DNA of 64,000 nucleotides, from NCBI RefSeq assembly GCF_025352425.1, contig NZ_JANXTI010000065.1, positions 29,873 through 93,872 of the forward strand, in the 5' to 3' direction. Below the pieces are notes generated by a model that was not told the origin of the DNA, did not search any database, and worked only from the letters and a program-made list of their open reading frames with translations. Each line of letters opens with the position of its first letter. Within the stretch, counting starts at the first letter, position 1. The DNA comes from Flavobacterium sp. GTDB lineage: Bacteria; Bacteroidota; Bacteroidia; Flavobacteriales; Flavobacteriaceae. Of the stretch, positions 8,737-17,037 are shown piece after piece. The position numbers and the translations under genes are program-made.

Positions 8737-9678
8737 ATGAACTTCACTACAAAAATACCCATTTCAAAATCAGATAAACCGATAGATTATAATTCAAGAA
8801 TTGTGTCTTTGGGTTCTTGTTTTGCCGAAAATATGGGTGAGAAGTTCTGCTATTTTAAATTCCAAAACATCGTCAATCCGTTTGGGATAATCTTCAATCC
8901 GGTTTCAATTGAAAATCTGATTTCGAGAGTTGTGACTAATAAAAAATTTACCGAAGAAGATATTTTTTTTCACAATGATTTGTGGCATTGTTTTGAAGTG
9001 CATTCCGCGTTACGTCATCAGAACAAAGAAATGGTTATAACCAATCTTAATGCTTTAATCGATTCAACGCATTACCAAATAACCAACTCCACACACATCA
9101 TAATTACTTACGGAACCTCTTGGGTTTACCGAAATGAACAGTCCGGAAAAATTGTAGCCAATTGTCATAAAGTGATGCAAAGCAAATTTGGCAAAGAGAT
9201 TCTAACGGTTGAAACTATCGAGAAATCCATTCAAAACACTATTGATATAATCCGAAAAATCAATCCGTATTGCGCTTTCATTTTTACTGTTTCGCCAGTT
9301 CGCCATATCAAAGATGGCTTTGTAGAGAATCAACGAAGTAAATCTCATTTAATCACTGCCATTCACAATTTACAATTCGCAATTCACAATTACTTTCCAT
9401 CCTACGAAATTATGATGGACGAGCTTCGCGATTATCGATTTTATGCCGAAGACATGTTGCATCCAAGCCAGACTGCGATAGATTATATTTGGGTTCGCTT
9501 TTTTGAGAATTATATTTCAGAAGAAAACTTTTCAATGATGGAAGAAGTGTGCAGCATTCAAAAAGCATTGTCACATCGCCCATTTAACCCTGATGCTGAT
9601 AGTCATCTAAAATTTATTAGTAATCTTAACGACAAGATTATCAGGTTACAAGAAAAGTTTCCGCACTTTCAATTTTAA
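8737..9678 (+). CDS. GSCFA domain-containing protein
   Basis: A 313-residue protein with the family-defining IVSLGSCFAENMGEKF near residues 22-37, followed by NPFGIIFNPVS, ITYGTSWVYRN and FTVSPVRHIKDGF. The domain covers most of the protein. GSCFA proteins resemble SGNH-type hydrolases; GSC could hold the nucleophilic serine, and DMLHPSQTAIDYIW near residue 244 would supply the Asp/His pair. The substrate is unknown. It is a single gene with its own promoter. Confidence 0.9.
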   Translation: MNFTTKIPISKSDKPIDYNSRIVSLGSCFAENMGEKFCYFKFQNIVNPFGIIFNPVSIENLISRVVTNKKFTEEDIFFHNDLWHCFEVHSALRHQNKEMVITNLNALIDSTHYQITNSTHIIITYGTSWVYRNEQSGKIVANCHKVMQSKFGKEILTVETIEKSIQNTIDIIRKINPYCAFIFTVSPVRHIKDGFVENQRSKSHLITAIHNLQFAIHNYFPSYEIMMDELRDYRFYAEDMLHPSQTAIDYIWVRFFENYISEENFSMMEEVCSIQKALSHRPFNPDADSHLKFISNLNDKIIRLQEKFPHFQF

Positions 9679-9679
9679 C

Positions 9680-9703
9680 AAAATACGACATTTGCCGTAT
9701 TTT
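9680..9703 (+). terminator. Weak hairpin after the GSCFA gene
   Basis: AAAATACG and CGTATTTT pair across an 8-nt loop immediately after the stop codon. The 3' T-run is short, so termination is uncertain. Confidence 0.35.
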
Positions 9704-9754
9704 ATCCCATAGGTTTTAGTTATAGGTTTGTTCCCGTAATTAACAACCTAAACC

Positions 9755-10144
9755 ATGAAAATTTTTAGAACTACACTGGTATTTGCATTCTTTATGCTGT
9801 GCACTACCAGCGTCTTTGCGCAAAGTAACATTTTTACCGAAAGACCCGTGCTTACGGATGAGGAAGAAGTTTCGGCAACAGTAACCAAAGAAATAGACGA
9901 AGTTTTTCAATCCGCGGATTTTTTAAAAAGAAAAAACAAAAAATTTGCTGATGTCAAAGGCACAATGGTCATTGATATTGGCGTAGTGCAAAACGGAAAG
10001 GTTTCTTCCTTTTTCAAAGTAGATAGCGACATCAAGAATATTGACTTCATCAATTTTATGTCGGACTATATTCTGCAGCACAAATTCCAATTTAAACTTC
10101 AAAAGCAACAGCGCTACAAGGTTCGTTATTCGATTACATTTTAA
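9755..10144 (+). CDS. Small exported protein of unknown function
   Basis: A 129-residue protein with a signal peptide ending at about SVFAQ (residue 23). The mature part is charged, with a region (GTMVIDIGVVQNGKVSSFFKVDSD, about 70-93) that loosely recalls a TonB C-terminal or energy-transducer fold, but I cannot assign a family. It is followed after 42 bp of AT-rich tandem repeat by the PQQ-repeat protein gene and may be co-transcribed with it. Confidence 0.8.
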   Translation: MKIFRTTLVFAFFMLCTTSVFAQSNIFTERPVLTDEEEVSATVTKEIDEVFQSADFLKRKNKKFADVKGTMVIDIGVVQNGKVSSFFKVDSDIKNIDFINFMSDYILQHKFQFKLQKQQRYKVRYSITF

Positions 10145-10150
10145 TACAAA

Positions 10151-10184
10151 CAATAAAAACAATAAAAACAATAAAAACAATAAA
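10151..10184 (+). repeat. 9-bp tandem repeat
   Basis: Three copies of CAATAAAAA plus a partial copy (CAATAAA) fill the intergenic gap and run almost into the next start codon. Length variation here could alter the translation start region of the downstream gene. Confidence 0.75.
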
Positions 10185-10186
10185 CA

Positions 10187-12025
10187 ATGAAAAAAACTAT
10201 TTTAGTAATGACGATGCTAGGCTTGGCATTCACATTACCGGCAACTGCTCAATTTGGGAAGTTATTAGGTAAAGGTAAAGGAGCCGGAAAAAAATCCGGA
10301 AGTTTTGCCACCGTTTGGGAATCAGAATTTGATAACAAAGCTTCGCGATTGGCTTTGTGCGATGGCGACGGGAATTATATTATTGGTACCGATGACAATT
10401 CAGCTACAGTGGTAGACGCGAGCGGGAAAGCTATCTGGAGTGGCGATTATAAAAAACTAACTACAAACAAAACCAATAATTCGGAATACCAATACACAAT
10501 CTGGAAAGACAAAGGCGGTTACCTTTTTCTTTTTGATAAAAGAAGTTTAGGAACGGACAGAGTTGCGGTTTTGGATTTAGCGACCGGAAAAGAGCTGTGG
10601 AATTCTGAATTATATCAGGATCTAATTCCGAAAGGCGGAGCAAAATCCGAGGAAGGCACTGATGAAGGCGAATTGGAAACGGTAAAATACATTAATGAAT
10701 TGGATTCGTTTTTAATTTCACAACGAAATTCAGTGATTTTGGTAAAGGCCAATACAGGCGAAAAAATCTGGGAAACCAATCGTTTTAAAGGCGGTGTTGG
10801 AAAATATGTTTATGACGCCAAACGAAATGAAATCATTATGGTAAATTTCAAACCAACGGCGTTAGGTGCTTTGTTTTCCGGATTTAAAAATCAGTTAGTC
10901 CGAATTAACGCATCGAATGGCGACGTGCTTTGGGATGCCACTTTCACAGGTTCTATCGAAAAAGAGTTGGTTACCAGAAGAGCGATTATAGATTTATGGA
11001 TTAAAGGTGATAAAATATTCATGTACTTAGACGGAATGAATGTTTACGATTATAATACGGGTCAAAAACTTTGGTCAGTAAATTATGAAAACGATATGGG
11101 AGGCAAAGGCGGACTATTCTCAAATAGTGCCCATAAAAAATATTACAGGACTATAGCGGATCCCTTATTTGTTGACAACGCCGTTTACATAGTAATGCTG
11201 GGTGGCAGCAACCGAACAAAATATGTTGAAAAACACGATATGGCTTCAGGGAAATTATTATGGGCTTCAGAGAAAATTACGGGCGCTTTTTGTATGCCGA
11301 ACATTTATAAAGCCGGCGATAAAATCCTAATTCAGGTTGGTGGTAAAGTGCAGGTTCAGGAATACCGACTAGAGAATAGTTCAGGAGGAATGGCAGGAGG
11401 AATGGCGGCACTTGGCGGTTTCGGTGGCGGAAATGTTAAGCAGTGGGTGCCTTATATTTATTGGGATTACAAAGCACAGAAGAATTCCGTATTGTGTATC
11501 GATGATAAAACCGGAACCACGGCCTGGCGTTCAGAAAAATTTGATAAAAGAATTACTGACTTGATTTTGGATGGAGAAAAAACAGTTTTTGTGGGAGATG
11601 GTGATGAATTTTACAGCTATGACATTGCCACAGGAAACCAACTATACGATGTAAAACACAACGATGCTAAAGTTGGTAAAGCGACTGATGTTATTGATTT
11701 TGATGACAAAGTAGTGGTGCTTTCTGAAAAAGGATTGGCGGCTTACAACAAAAAAGATGGTACCCGTGCTTATGCTTCTGAAAAAATAAAAGGAGTTGAT
11801 TATTTCTATCACATCGGCGATAATTATTTCCTTAGAGATCAAAGAAACAGTAAAAACATCATTTATGGAATAGATATGGCCAATGGTGAGACCAAAGGTT
11901 CAGTCGAATCTAAAGGAAAAGGTGGAAGTCCAAAATACGGAAATGGAATAGACATTACTTCTGATGGTGAATATATCTTTGCGTTCAAAGGGAAAAAAGT
12001 AGAGAAAATTAAAGTAAATAATTAG
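10187..12025 (+). CDS. Exported PQQ-like beta-propeller repeat protein
   Basis: A 612-residue protein with a signal peptide (to about LPATAQ, residue 22) and a short basic, glycine-rich segment. Repeated blades follow, of the form VLDLATGKELWNSE, LVKANTGEKIWETN, VRINASNGDVLWDA, DYNTGQKLWSV, DMASGKLLWAS and DDKTGTTAWRS. These are PQQ/pyrrolo-quinoline-like tryptophan-docking repeats forming a propeller. No quinoprotein active-site residues were recognised, so a binding or scaffold role is more likely than dehydrogenase activity. A strong terminator follows. Confidence 0.85.
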   Translation: MKKTILVMTMLGLAFTLPATAQFGKLLGKGKGAGKKSGSFATVWESEFDNKASRLALCDGDGNYIIGTDDNSATVVDASGKAIWSGDYKKLTTNKTNNSEYQYTIWKDKGGYLFLFDKRSLGTDRVAVLDLATGKELWNSELYQDLIPKGGAKSEEGTDEGELETVKYINELDSFLISQRNSVILVKANTGEKIWETNRFKGGVGKYVYDAKRNEIIMVNFKPTALGALFSGFKNQLVRINASNGDVLWDATFTGSIEKELVTRRAIIDLWIKGDKIFMYLDGMNVYDYNTGQKLWSVNYENDMGGKGGLFSNSAHKKYYRTIADPLFVDNAVYIVMLGGSNRTKYVEKHDMASGKLLWASEKITGAFCMPNIYKAGDKILIQVGGKVQVQEYRLENSSGGMAGGMAALGGFGGGNVKQWVPYIYWDYKAQKNSVLCIDDKTGTTAWRSEKFDKRITDLILDGEKTVFVGDGDEFYSYDIATGNQLYDVKHNDAKVGKATDVIDFDDKVVVLSEKGLAAYNKKDGTRAYASEKIKGVDYFYHIGDNYFLRDQRNSKNIIYGIDMANGETKGSVESKGKGGSPKYGNGIDITSDGEYIFAFKGKKVEKIKVNN

Positions 12026-12040
12026 AATTTTAGTTTGAAT

Positions 12041-12076
12041 AAAAGGACTGTAACTTAAAATTTGCAGTCCTTTTTT
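12041..12076 (+). terminator. Intrinsic terminator
   Basis: AAAGGACTG pairs with CAGTCCTTT across a loop of about 14 nt, followed by a T-run, 16 bp after the propeller-gene stop. Confidence 0.85.
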
Positions 12077-12087
12077 AATTAAACCCT

Positions 12088-13512
12088 ATGAAAACATTTT
12101 TAAGCCTTTTTTCTTTCCTCTTTTTTCTTTTTTCCATTAATGCCCAGCAAGTTCAATGGGCGAGTAAATTGGTAAAATATTCTTCCGATTTAGGCGGTAA
12201 GCAATTCGGAATAAAAAGAATATTAGGAAAACCGGATGCTTTTCCACAGGCGGGAAGCAGCCCCAATGCCTGGACACCAAAGAACGCCCTTAATGGAAAC
12301 GAATGGGTAGAAGTGAGTTTTGAAAAGCCACAAATTGTTAAGCAAGTAGCCGTTTTTGAAAACCTCACTGCAGGTTGCGTGGTGAAAATTGGTGTCGATA
12401 CAGGTTCGGGGAAATATGAAACGGTTTGGTCCCGAAAAATGAATTATAAAACACCGACTTTCAAGGCTACCATTCCGGCTGACCACAAATACTATTTCAG
12501 GAGAAAAAGAAGAAAAATTCAGGAAGCACCGGATGTGCTCAATCCCGGAATTGAAAACGCAATATTGGAAAATGCTGTTTCCGGTGTCGTTGGTGTTCGG
12601 GTAGAATTCAATTTTGCATTACTACCAGGACAAAAGCAAATAGACGCTATTGGAATTTCGGATTCGGAAATGCCGCTTGATGCTAAAATAAACACGAACG
12701 ATTCATTTGAAAAATTGCCTCCTCCAACTGTAGTAGCTTTAGACGGAATAACACCAACAAACCCAACAATAACAAACGACGGCAGGAAAATGTATATCAC
12801 CGCAGTGGATAACGACGTGGAGATGATTTATTCTTTTTCTAAAAAAGACGATGGCAGTTGGACCAACAAAACATTGGAAACTACTTTGAATACAGGCACA
12901 AAATATAATTATGTCGAATATGCAGGAACTGATTTTCTCTTAAAAGGCGGAAACGCATACACTAAAGGAACAAATGAAACAGGTTATGAAGTTTTTTCAA
13001 CCAAAAATGGAACTTATGAATCGACAGGTCCAATAAAAGTTACAGCCTATAACAACTATGAAGACACTTCTGACGCTACAATGACAGCTGATAAGAAAAT
13101 TTTTATTATGGGTATTGAGACTGATTTTACACAAGGTGGAACCGATTTATATTTCGCGCAACAAAAAGAAGATGGTACCTATGGATTTTTACAAAACATG
13201 GGTAAAATAATCAATTCAGGGGCAGATGAAGGCATGGCCCAACTGCTTTCTGATAACAAGACCTTGTTATTCAGCAGCAACGGATTCAGTCGCTATGGCG
13301 ATTTTGATATCTATTTTTCTTATCGATTGGATGACACCTGGAAGAATTGGTCGGAACCAATAAATCTTGGCAGTAGGATTAATACAAATGAATTTGATGG
13401 TTTGCCATTTTATGATGAAAAAAATGAAATTCTATACTTCATTTCATTTACCGACGGTAGTAATGTTTTAAAGAGTATTGCTGTATCAAAAGACCTGTTT
13501 AAGAGTAATTAA
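12088..13512 (+). CDS. Exported protein with discoidin-like and PD40-like regions
   Basis: A 474-residue protein with a signal peptide (LFFLFSINAQ, to about residue 20). The N-terminal part contains NEWVEVSFEKPQIVKQVAVFEN, like the opening of a discoidin/F5-F8 type domain. The C-terminal half has WD40-like PD40 features (TADKKIFIMGI, LSDNKTLLFSSNGFSRYGDFDIYFS, DGLPFYDEKNEILYFIS). Similar architectures occur ahead of OmpA domains in Bacteroidota, but no OmpA domain is present here. A carbohydrate- or envelope-binding role is inferred only. Confidence 0.8.
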   Translation: MKTFLSLFSFLFFLFSINAQQVQWASKLVKYSSDLGGKQFGIKRILGKPDAFPQAGSSPNAWTPKNALNGNEWVEVSFEKPQIVKQVAVFENLTAGCVVKIGVDTGSGKYETVWSRKMNYKTPTFKATIPADHKYYFRRKRRKIQEAPDVLNPGIENAILENAVSGVVGVRVEFNFALLPGQKQIDAIGISDSEMPLDAKINTNDSFEKLPPPTVVALDGITPTNPTITNDGRKMYITAVDNDVEMIYSFSKKDDGSWTNKTLETTLNTGTKYNYVEYAGTDFLLKGGNAYTKGTNETGYEVFSTKNGTYESTGPIKVTAYNNYEDTSDATMTADKKIFIMGIETDFTQGGTDLYFAQQKEDGTYGFLQNMGKIINSGADEGMAQLLSDNKTLLFSSNGFSRYGDFDIYFSYRLDDTWKNWSEPINLGSRINTNEFDGLPFYDEKNEILYFISFTDGSNVLKSIAVSKDLFKSN

Positions 13513-13521
13513 ATACAATTT

Positions 13522-13783
13522 ATGAAATATTTTAATCTGATGGAAGATTTATATCCATAAAAATAAATTAGGTACATCTGTTTCCTTTAACATTTTTAAT
13601 ATATTTATCTTATTAAATAAAAATGAAGAAGGAACAGAAATAAGTATCAAAGTTGAAGAATATATAGATTGGCAGATTGTGAATAATGATTTAAATAAGG
13701 CATATGCCGTATTTTTTTTGTCAAATTATCTCAGCAAATTTGTTTCATCAAGTGGTATTGATATTTATCATAAAATAACTTAG
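13522..13783 (+). pseudogene. Possible remnant of a small gene, frameshifted
   Basis: The 369-bp gap between 13512 and 13882 holds two pieces of reading frame. ATG at 13522 reads MKYFNLMEDLYP and stops. An adjacent frame, open from 13541 to a TAG at 13781, reads about 80 residues (including GTEISIKVEEYIDWQIVNND) but has no start codon. Joining them needs one frameshift near the A-run at 13559. The family is not recognised. Chance openness cannot be ruled out in such AT-rich DNA. Confidence 0.3.
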
Positions 13784-13800
13784 GTTGTTTTTATTGTTGT

Positions 13801-13857
13801 CCTTTTCATTCTGTGTTTTATTCAAGCTAAATCACACGTTTGAAAAGGCCTTTTTTT
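13801..13857 (+). terminator. Terminator-like hairpin before the histidine kinase gene
   Basis: CCTTTTCA (13801) pairs with TGAAAAGG (13841-13848), with partial pairing inside (CTGTG with CACAC), followed by CC and seven Ts. It ends 25 bp before the kinase ATG, so it probably ends transcription of the upstream gene or remnant. Confidence 0.6.
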
Positions 13858-13881
13858 AATCATTGCCACATAAATGTTTAG

Positions 13882-15672
13882 ATGAATAGTATAAAAATGA
13901 AATTAAGTATACTTTTTGCACTCTTAATTTTTACGAGTGATTTTGCATTGGGACAAAAAGTAGTTACCAAAAAACAAATCGATTCCATCAACAATCTTCA
14001 GTATGATGTAAAAATTGCCAACACTTCAAAATCGGTTCAATGGTTTACTGAAAATTTATCCAACGCTCAAAAAACAAAATATCCGCAAGGCATTGCCGAT
14101 ACCTATTCTAATTTGGGTTTGGTGTATTATTTTCAAGGGAAATATGATAAAAACACCAATTGCATGCTCAATGCCATTCGGTTGTATGACAAATTGGGAT
14201 TGAAAAGTAAATTAGCGCATGCTTACGCAGAATATGGATATCAACTCAAAATCCGTGATATGAAAATGGCGTTGCGCAATATGCAAAAAGGCATAAAACT
14301 AGCGGAATCTGTTTCAGATGATTCCCAGTTAGGAGCTATTTATGATAATTATGGCGTTTTGAAGGAAATGAATAAGGAACTCGATAGTGCGTTGTTTTTT
14401 TACAACAAATCTATGGCTATAAAACAAAAAATTAAAGACAACCTTGGCATTCCATATAGTGCTAATAAAATTGCTTTGGTAAAATTGATGCAAAAAAAGC
14501 CATCGGAAGCAAAGCAACTTTTGGACTATGCCTACCAAATCAGAGTGAAGATTAAAGATGTTTATGGCATCGCAGAAAATCTCAATTATTATGGTTTCTA
14601 TTTCAAAGAAATTGGAAACGATAAAGAAGCAATAAATTACTTTAATCAGGCAGTAGCGTGGAGCAAAAAAAATAATTATCCATCATTATTGGAAGATAAT
14701 TACAAAGAATTGTCGGATGTGTATGCGCGAAACAGCGATTTTAAAAAGGCGCTTTTGAACTATAAAAACCATGTGTTGTACAAAGACAGCATTATGAATT
14801 TAGACATAAGGTCAAAACAAGCGGAACTCGATACAGAATACCAAACCGAACAAAAGGAGAAAGAAATTTTGTTGCAAAGAGCCCAAATTGCCGAAAAAAA
14901 CCTCTGGATATTAGGTGGATTCTCACTGGCAATGTTTGCTATTTTAATTGGATTGATTTTTTATAACAAACAAAAACAAAAAACAACCCAGCTTCAGAAG
15001 GAAAATGAACTGAAAGATGCATTGTTAAAAATTGAAACCCAAAACAAACTGCAGGAGCAACGCTTACGTATTTCGAGAGATTTGCACGATAATATTGGAG
15101 CGCAACTTACCTTTATTATCTCATCTATTGACAATTTGAAATACGGTTTTAAAATAGAAGACGAAAAACTTGAAAGCAAACTTAACAGCATCAGTTCTTT
15201 TACCAAAGAAACTATTTATGAACTGCGAGATACAATTTGGGCAATGAACAAAGACGCCATTAACTTTGAGGATTTAAAAACCAGGATTTCTAATTTTATA
15301 GAAAATGCCAAAATAGCTTCTCACGGTATCGATTTTCAGTTTGTATGTCATGGCGATTTCGAAGATGCTTTTTTTACTTCTATTGAAGGAATGAACATCT
15401 ACAGAATTATTCAGGAATCTATAAACAACGCCCTGAAACATGCCAATGCCAGTAAGGTTTCGGTGAATGTTCGCAGAGAAAATGCCGGTTACGAAATTGA
15501 AATTATTGATAACGGCGCCGGATTTGATTCGGTCAATACTATTTCAGGCAACGGATTAAATAATCTGAAGAAAAGAGCCAAAGAAATTAACGGAGAAATT
15601 TCAGTAACTTCATTAAAACAAAAGGGAACTACAGTTTCATTACATCTAAAAACCACAAAATATGCCGGTTAG
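13882..15672 (+). CDS. TPR-containing sensor histidine kinase (HisKA_3 type)
   Basis: A 596-residue protein. A signal or anchor sequence (about 1-24) leads to tetratricopeptide repeats over about 60-300 (ADTYSNLGLVYYFQGKYDKN, IAENLNYYGFYFKEIGNDKEAINYFNQA). A membrane segment follows (LWILGGFSLAMFAILIGLIFY, about 338-358), then a HisKA_3 dimerisation domain with the phospho-acceptor in RISRDLHDNIGAQL (about 395). A HATPase_c domain closes it (ESINNALKHANAS, IIDNGAGFD, GNGLNNLKKRA). The TPRs should face the periplasm. It overlaps the response regulator by 11 bp, so the two form a classic pair. The stimulus is unknown. Confidence 0.93.
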   Translation: MNSIKMKLSILFALLIFTSDFALGQKVVTKKQIDSINNLQYDVKIANTSKSVQWFTENLSNAQKTKYPQGIADTYSNLGLVYYFQGKYDKNTNCMLNAIRLYDKLGLKSKLAHAYAEYGYQLKIRDMKMALRNMQKGIKLAESVSDDSQLGAIYDNYGVLKEMNKELDSALFFYNKSMAIKQKIKDNLGIPYSANKIALVKLMQKKPSEAKQLLDYAYQIRVKIKDVYGIAENLNYYGFYFKEIGNDKEAINYFNQAVAWSKKNNYPSLLEDNYKELSDVYARNSDFKKALLNYKNHVLYKDSIMNLDIRSKQAELDTEYQTEQKEKEILLQRAQIAEKNLWILGGFSLAMFAILIGLIFYNKQKQKTTQLQKENELKDALLKIETQNKLQEQRLRISRDLHDNIGAQLTFIISSIDNLKYGFKIEDEKLESKLNSISSFTKETIYELRDTIWAMNKDAINFEDLKTRISNFIENAKIASHGIDFQFVCHGDFEDAFFTSIEGMNIYRIIQESINNALKHANASKVSVNVRRENAGYEIEIIDNGAGFDSVNTISGNGLNNLKKRAKEINGEISVTSLKQKGTTVSLHLKTTKYAG

Positions 15673-16309
15673 AATAGCTATTGTTGACGATAATGTTTTT
15701 CTGCAAAAGGCCATTGCCGAAAAACTATCATTTTTTGATGATTTGGTTTTAAAGTTTACCGCTAATGATGGTAATGAAGTACAGCAGAAATTAGAACAAA
15801 ATAAAAACATCGATTTGATTTTGATGGATATCGAAATGCCGGAATGCAACGGTATCGAAGCCACAAAAATTATTAAGTCAAAATATCCGCAAATCAAAAT
15901 CATAATGCTTACTGTTTTTGACAATGATGAAAACATTTTTAATGCTATAAAAGCGGGTGCCGATGGCTATTTGCTAAAGGAAGTAAATCCAAAGGAACTC
16001 CATCAGGGCATAATTGAAACACTAAATGGCGGTGCGGCCATGAATCCTTCAATAGCTTTAAAGACATTGAAACTGCTGCGTAATCCGGTAAATTTCGAAC
16101 AAAAAAACGATGAAGAAATCAAATTGACTCCGAGAGAAGTTGAAGTTTTAGAGCAATTAAGTAAAGGATTGAATTATAACGTGATTGCAGATAATTTGTT
16201 CCTTTCTCCATCTACAGTTAGAAAACATATAGAAAACATTTATACGAAACTCCAAGTCCACAACAAGCTCGAAGCTATTCAAAAAGCCCGAAGCAATAAT
16301 TTGATTTAA
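15662..16309 (+). CDS. NarL/LuxR-type response regulator
   Basis: A 215-residue protein. The receiver domain (1-120) has the phospho-Asp in DLILMDIEMPECNG and the conserved Lys in GYLLKEVNP. A C-terminal LuxR helix-turn-helix covers about 150-210 (LTPREVEVLEQLSKGLNYNVIADNLF, STVRKHIENIYTKLQVHNKLEA). It is the partner of the overlapping histidine kinase. Targets cannot be told from the window. Confidence 0.95.
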   Translation: MPVRIAIVDDNVFLQKAIAEKLSFFDDLVLKFTANDGNEVQQKLEQNKNIDLILMDIEMPECNGIEATKIIKSKYPQIKIIMLTVFDNDENIFNAIKAGADGYLLKEVNPKELHQGIIETLNGGAAMNPSIALKTLKLLRNPVNFEQKNDEEIKLTPREVEVLEQLSKGLNYNVIADNLFLSPSTVRKHIENIYTKLQVHNKLEAIQKARSNNLI

Positions 16310-16333
16310 GTCTAATCCGTTTAAAATAAATTC

Positions 16334-16341
16334 TATATTTG
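16334..16341 (+). promoter_or_regulatory. Candidate -7 element of the TetR gene
   Basis: TATATTTG fits TAnnTTTG and ends 5 bp before the ATG at 16347. No TTG occurs at the expected -33 distance. Confidence 0.35.
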
Positions 16342-16346
16342 AAAGG

Positions 16347-16922
16347 ATGAAGATTACCGACAGAAAAACCGAAATCATAAACGTGGCAGCCAAGCTTTTC
16401 AAAGAGAAAGGATACAGCGCCGTAACCATGCGCGACATTGCCCAAGCCATGGATATCAAAGCGGCAAGTTTGTACAATCACATCAAATCCAAACAGGAAA
16501 TTCTGGTTTTAATCGTTATCGAAATTGCCGAAGAATTCACCACCACCATGAACGAAGTTGTAAATTCTAACGAAACCACCATCAAAAAAATAGAAAGGAT
16601 CATCCAGTTACACATCGATATTACCTTGCGCGATGCCAATGCCTTGGCATGTTTAAACAACGATTGGATGCATTTGGCTGATGCCGAATTGACGTATTTT
16701 ATCAAAATGAGGGAAGATTATGAAGAAAATTTCCGAACTATAATCAAAAAAGGAATTGCTGACGGTGAAATCAAAAACCTCAATCTGGAAGTGATTATTT
16801 TCTCCACACTTTCTACGTTGCGTACACTCTATCTTTGGTACGGAAAGAAAAAAAGCCCTGATCCTGCAGTCTTAAAATCAAACATGATTAAGGTTTTATT
16901 AAACGGAATTGTAGTTATTTAG
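16347..16922 (+). CDS. TetR family regulator of the paa operon (inferred)
   Basis: A 191-residue protein. The N-terminal TetR helix-turn-helix covers about 8-52 (RKTEIINVAAKLFKEKGYSAVTMRDIAQAMDIKAASLYNHIKSK, quoted in parts). The C-terminal ligand domain is helical with no recognised specificity motif. It lies 115 bp before paaE on the same strand, and a perfect palindrome sits in that gap. By analogy with PaaR/PaaX-type control it is inferred to repress the paa genes and to release DNA on binding phenylacetyl-CoA or another acyl-CoA; the ligand is not shown by the sequence. Confidence 0.88.
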   Translation: MKITDRKTEIINVAAKLFKEKGYSAVTMRDIAQAMDIKAASLYNHIKSKQEILVLIVIEIAEEFTTTMNEVVNSNETTIKKIERIIQLHIDITLRDANALACLNNDWMHLADAELTYFIKMREDYEENFRTIIKKGIADGEIKNLNLEVIIFSTLSTLRTLYLWYGKKKSPDPAVLKSNMIKVLLNGIVVI

Positions 16923-16986
16923 TTTCCTGATAATCAGCGGTTATTAATTTTTCAAACGTTATCGTAACTTTTTAATAATTATTCCT

Positions 16987-16994
16987 TAATTTTG
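16987..16994 (+). promoter_or_regulatory. Predicted -7 element of the paa operon
   Basis: TAATTTTG matches TAnnTTTG and lies 6 bp before the palindromic operator, 43 bp before the paaE ATG. No clear TTG is seen at -33, as expected for a weak or activator-independent but repressed promoter. Confidence 0.5.
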
Positions 16995-17000
16995 CATAGT

Positions 17001-17020
17001 AAACTAACAATTGTTAGTTT
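17001..17020. promoter_or_regulatory. Perfect 20-bp palindromic operator, paa promoter
   Basis: AAACTAACAATTGTTAGTTT is a perfect 20-bp palindrome starting 6 bp after the -7 box, over the expected transcription start of paaE. Position, symmetry and the adjacent TetR gene make it the likely repressor site. Confidence 0.75.
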
Positions 17021-17037
17021 TATCGTAAATCAGATTT

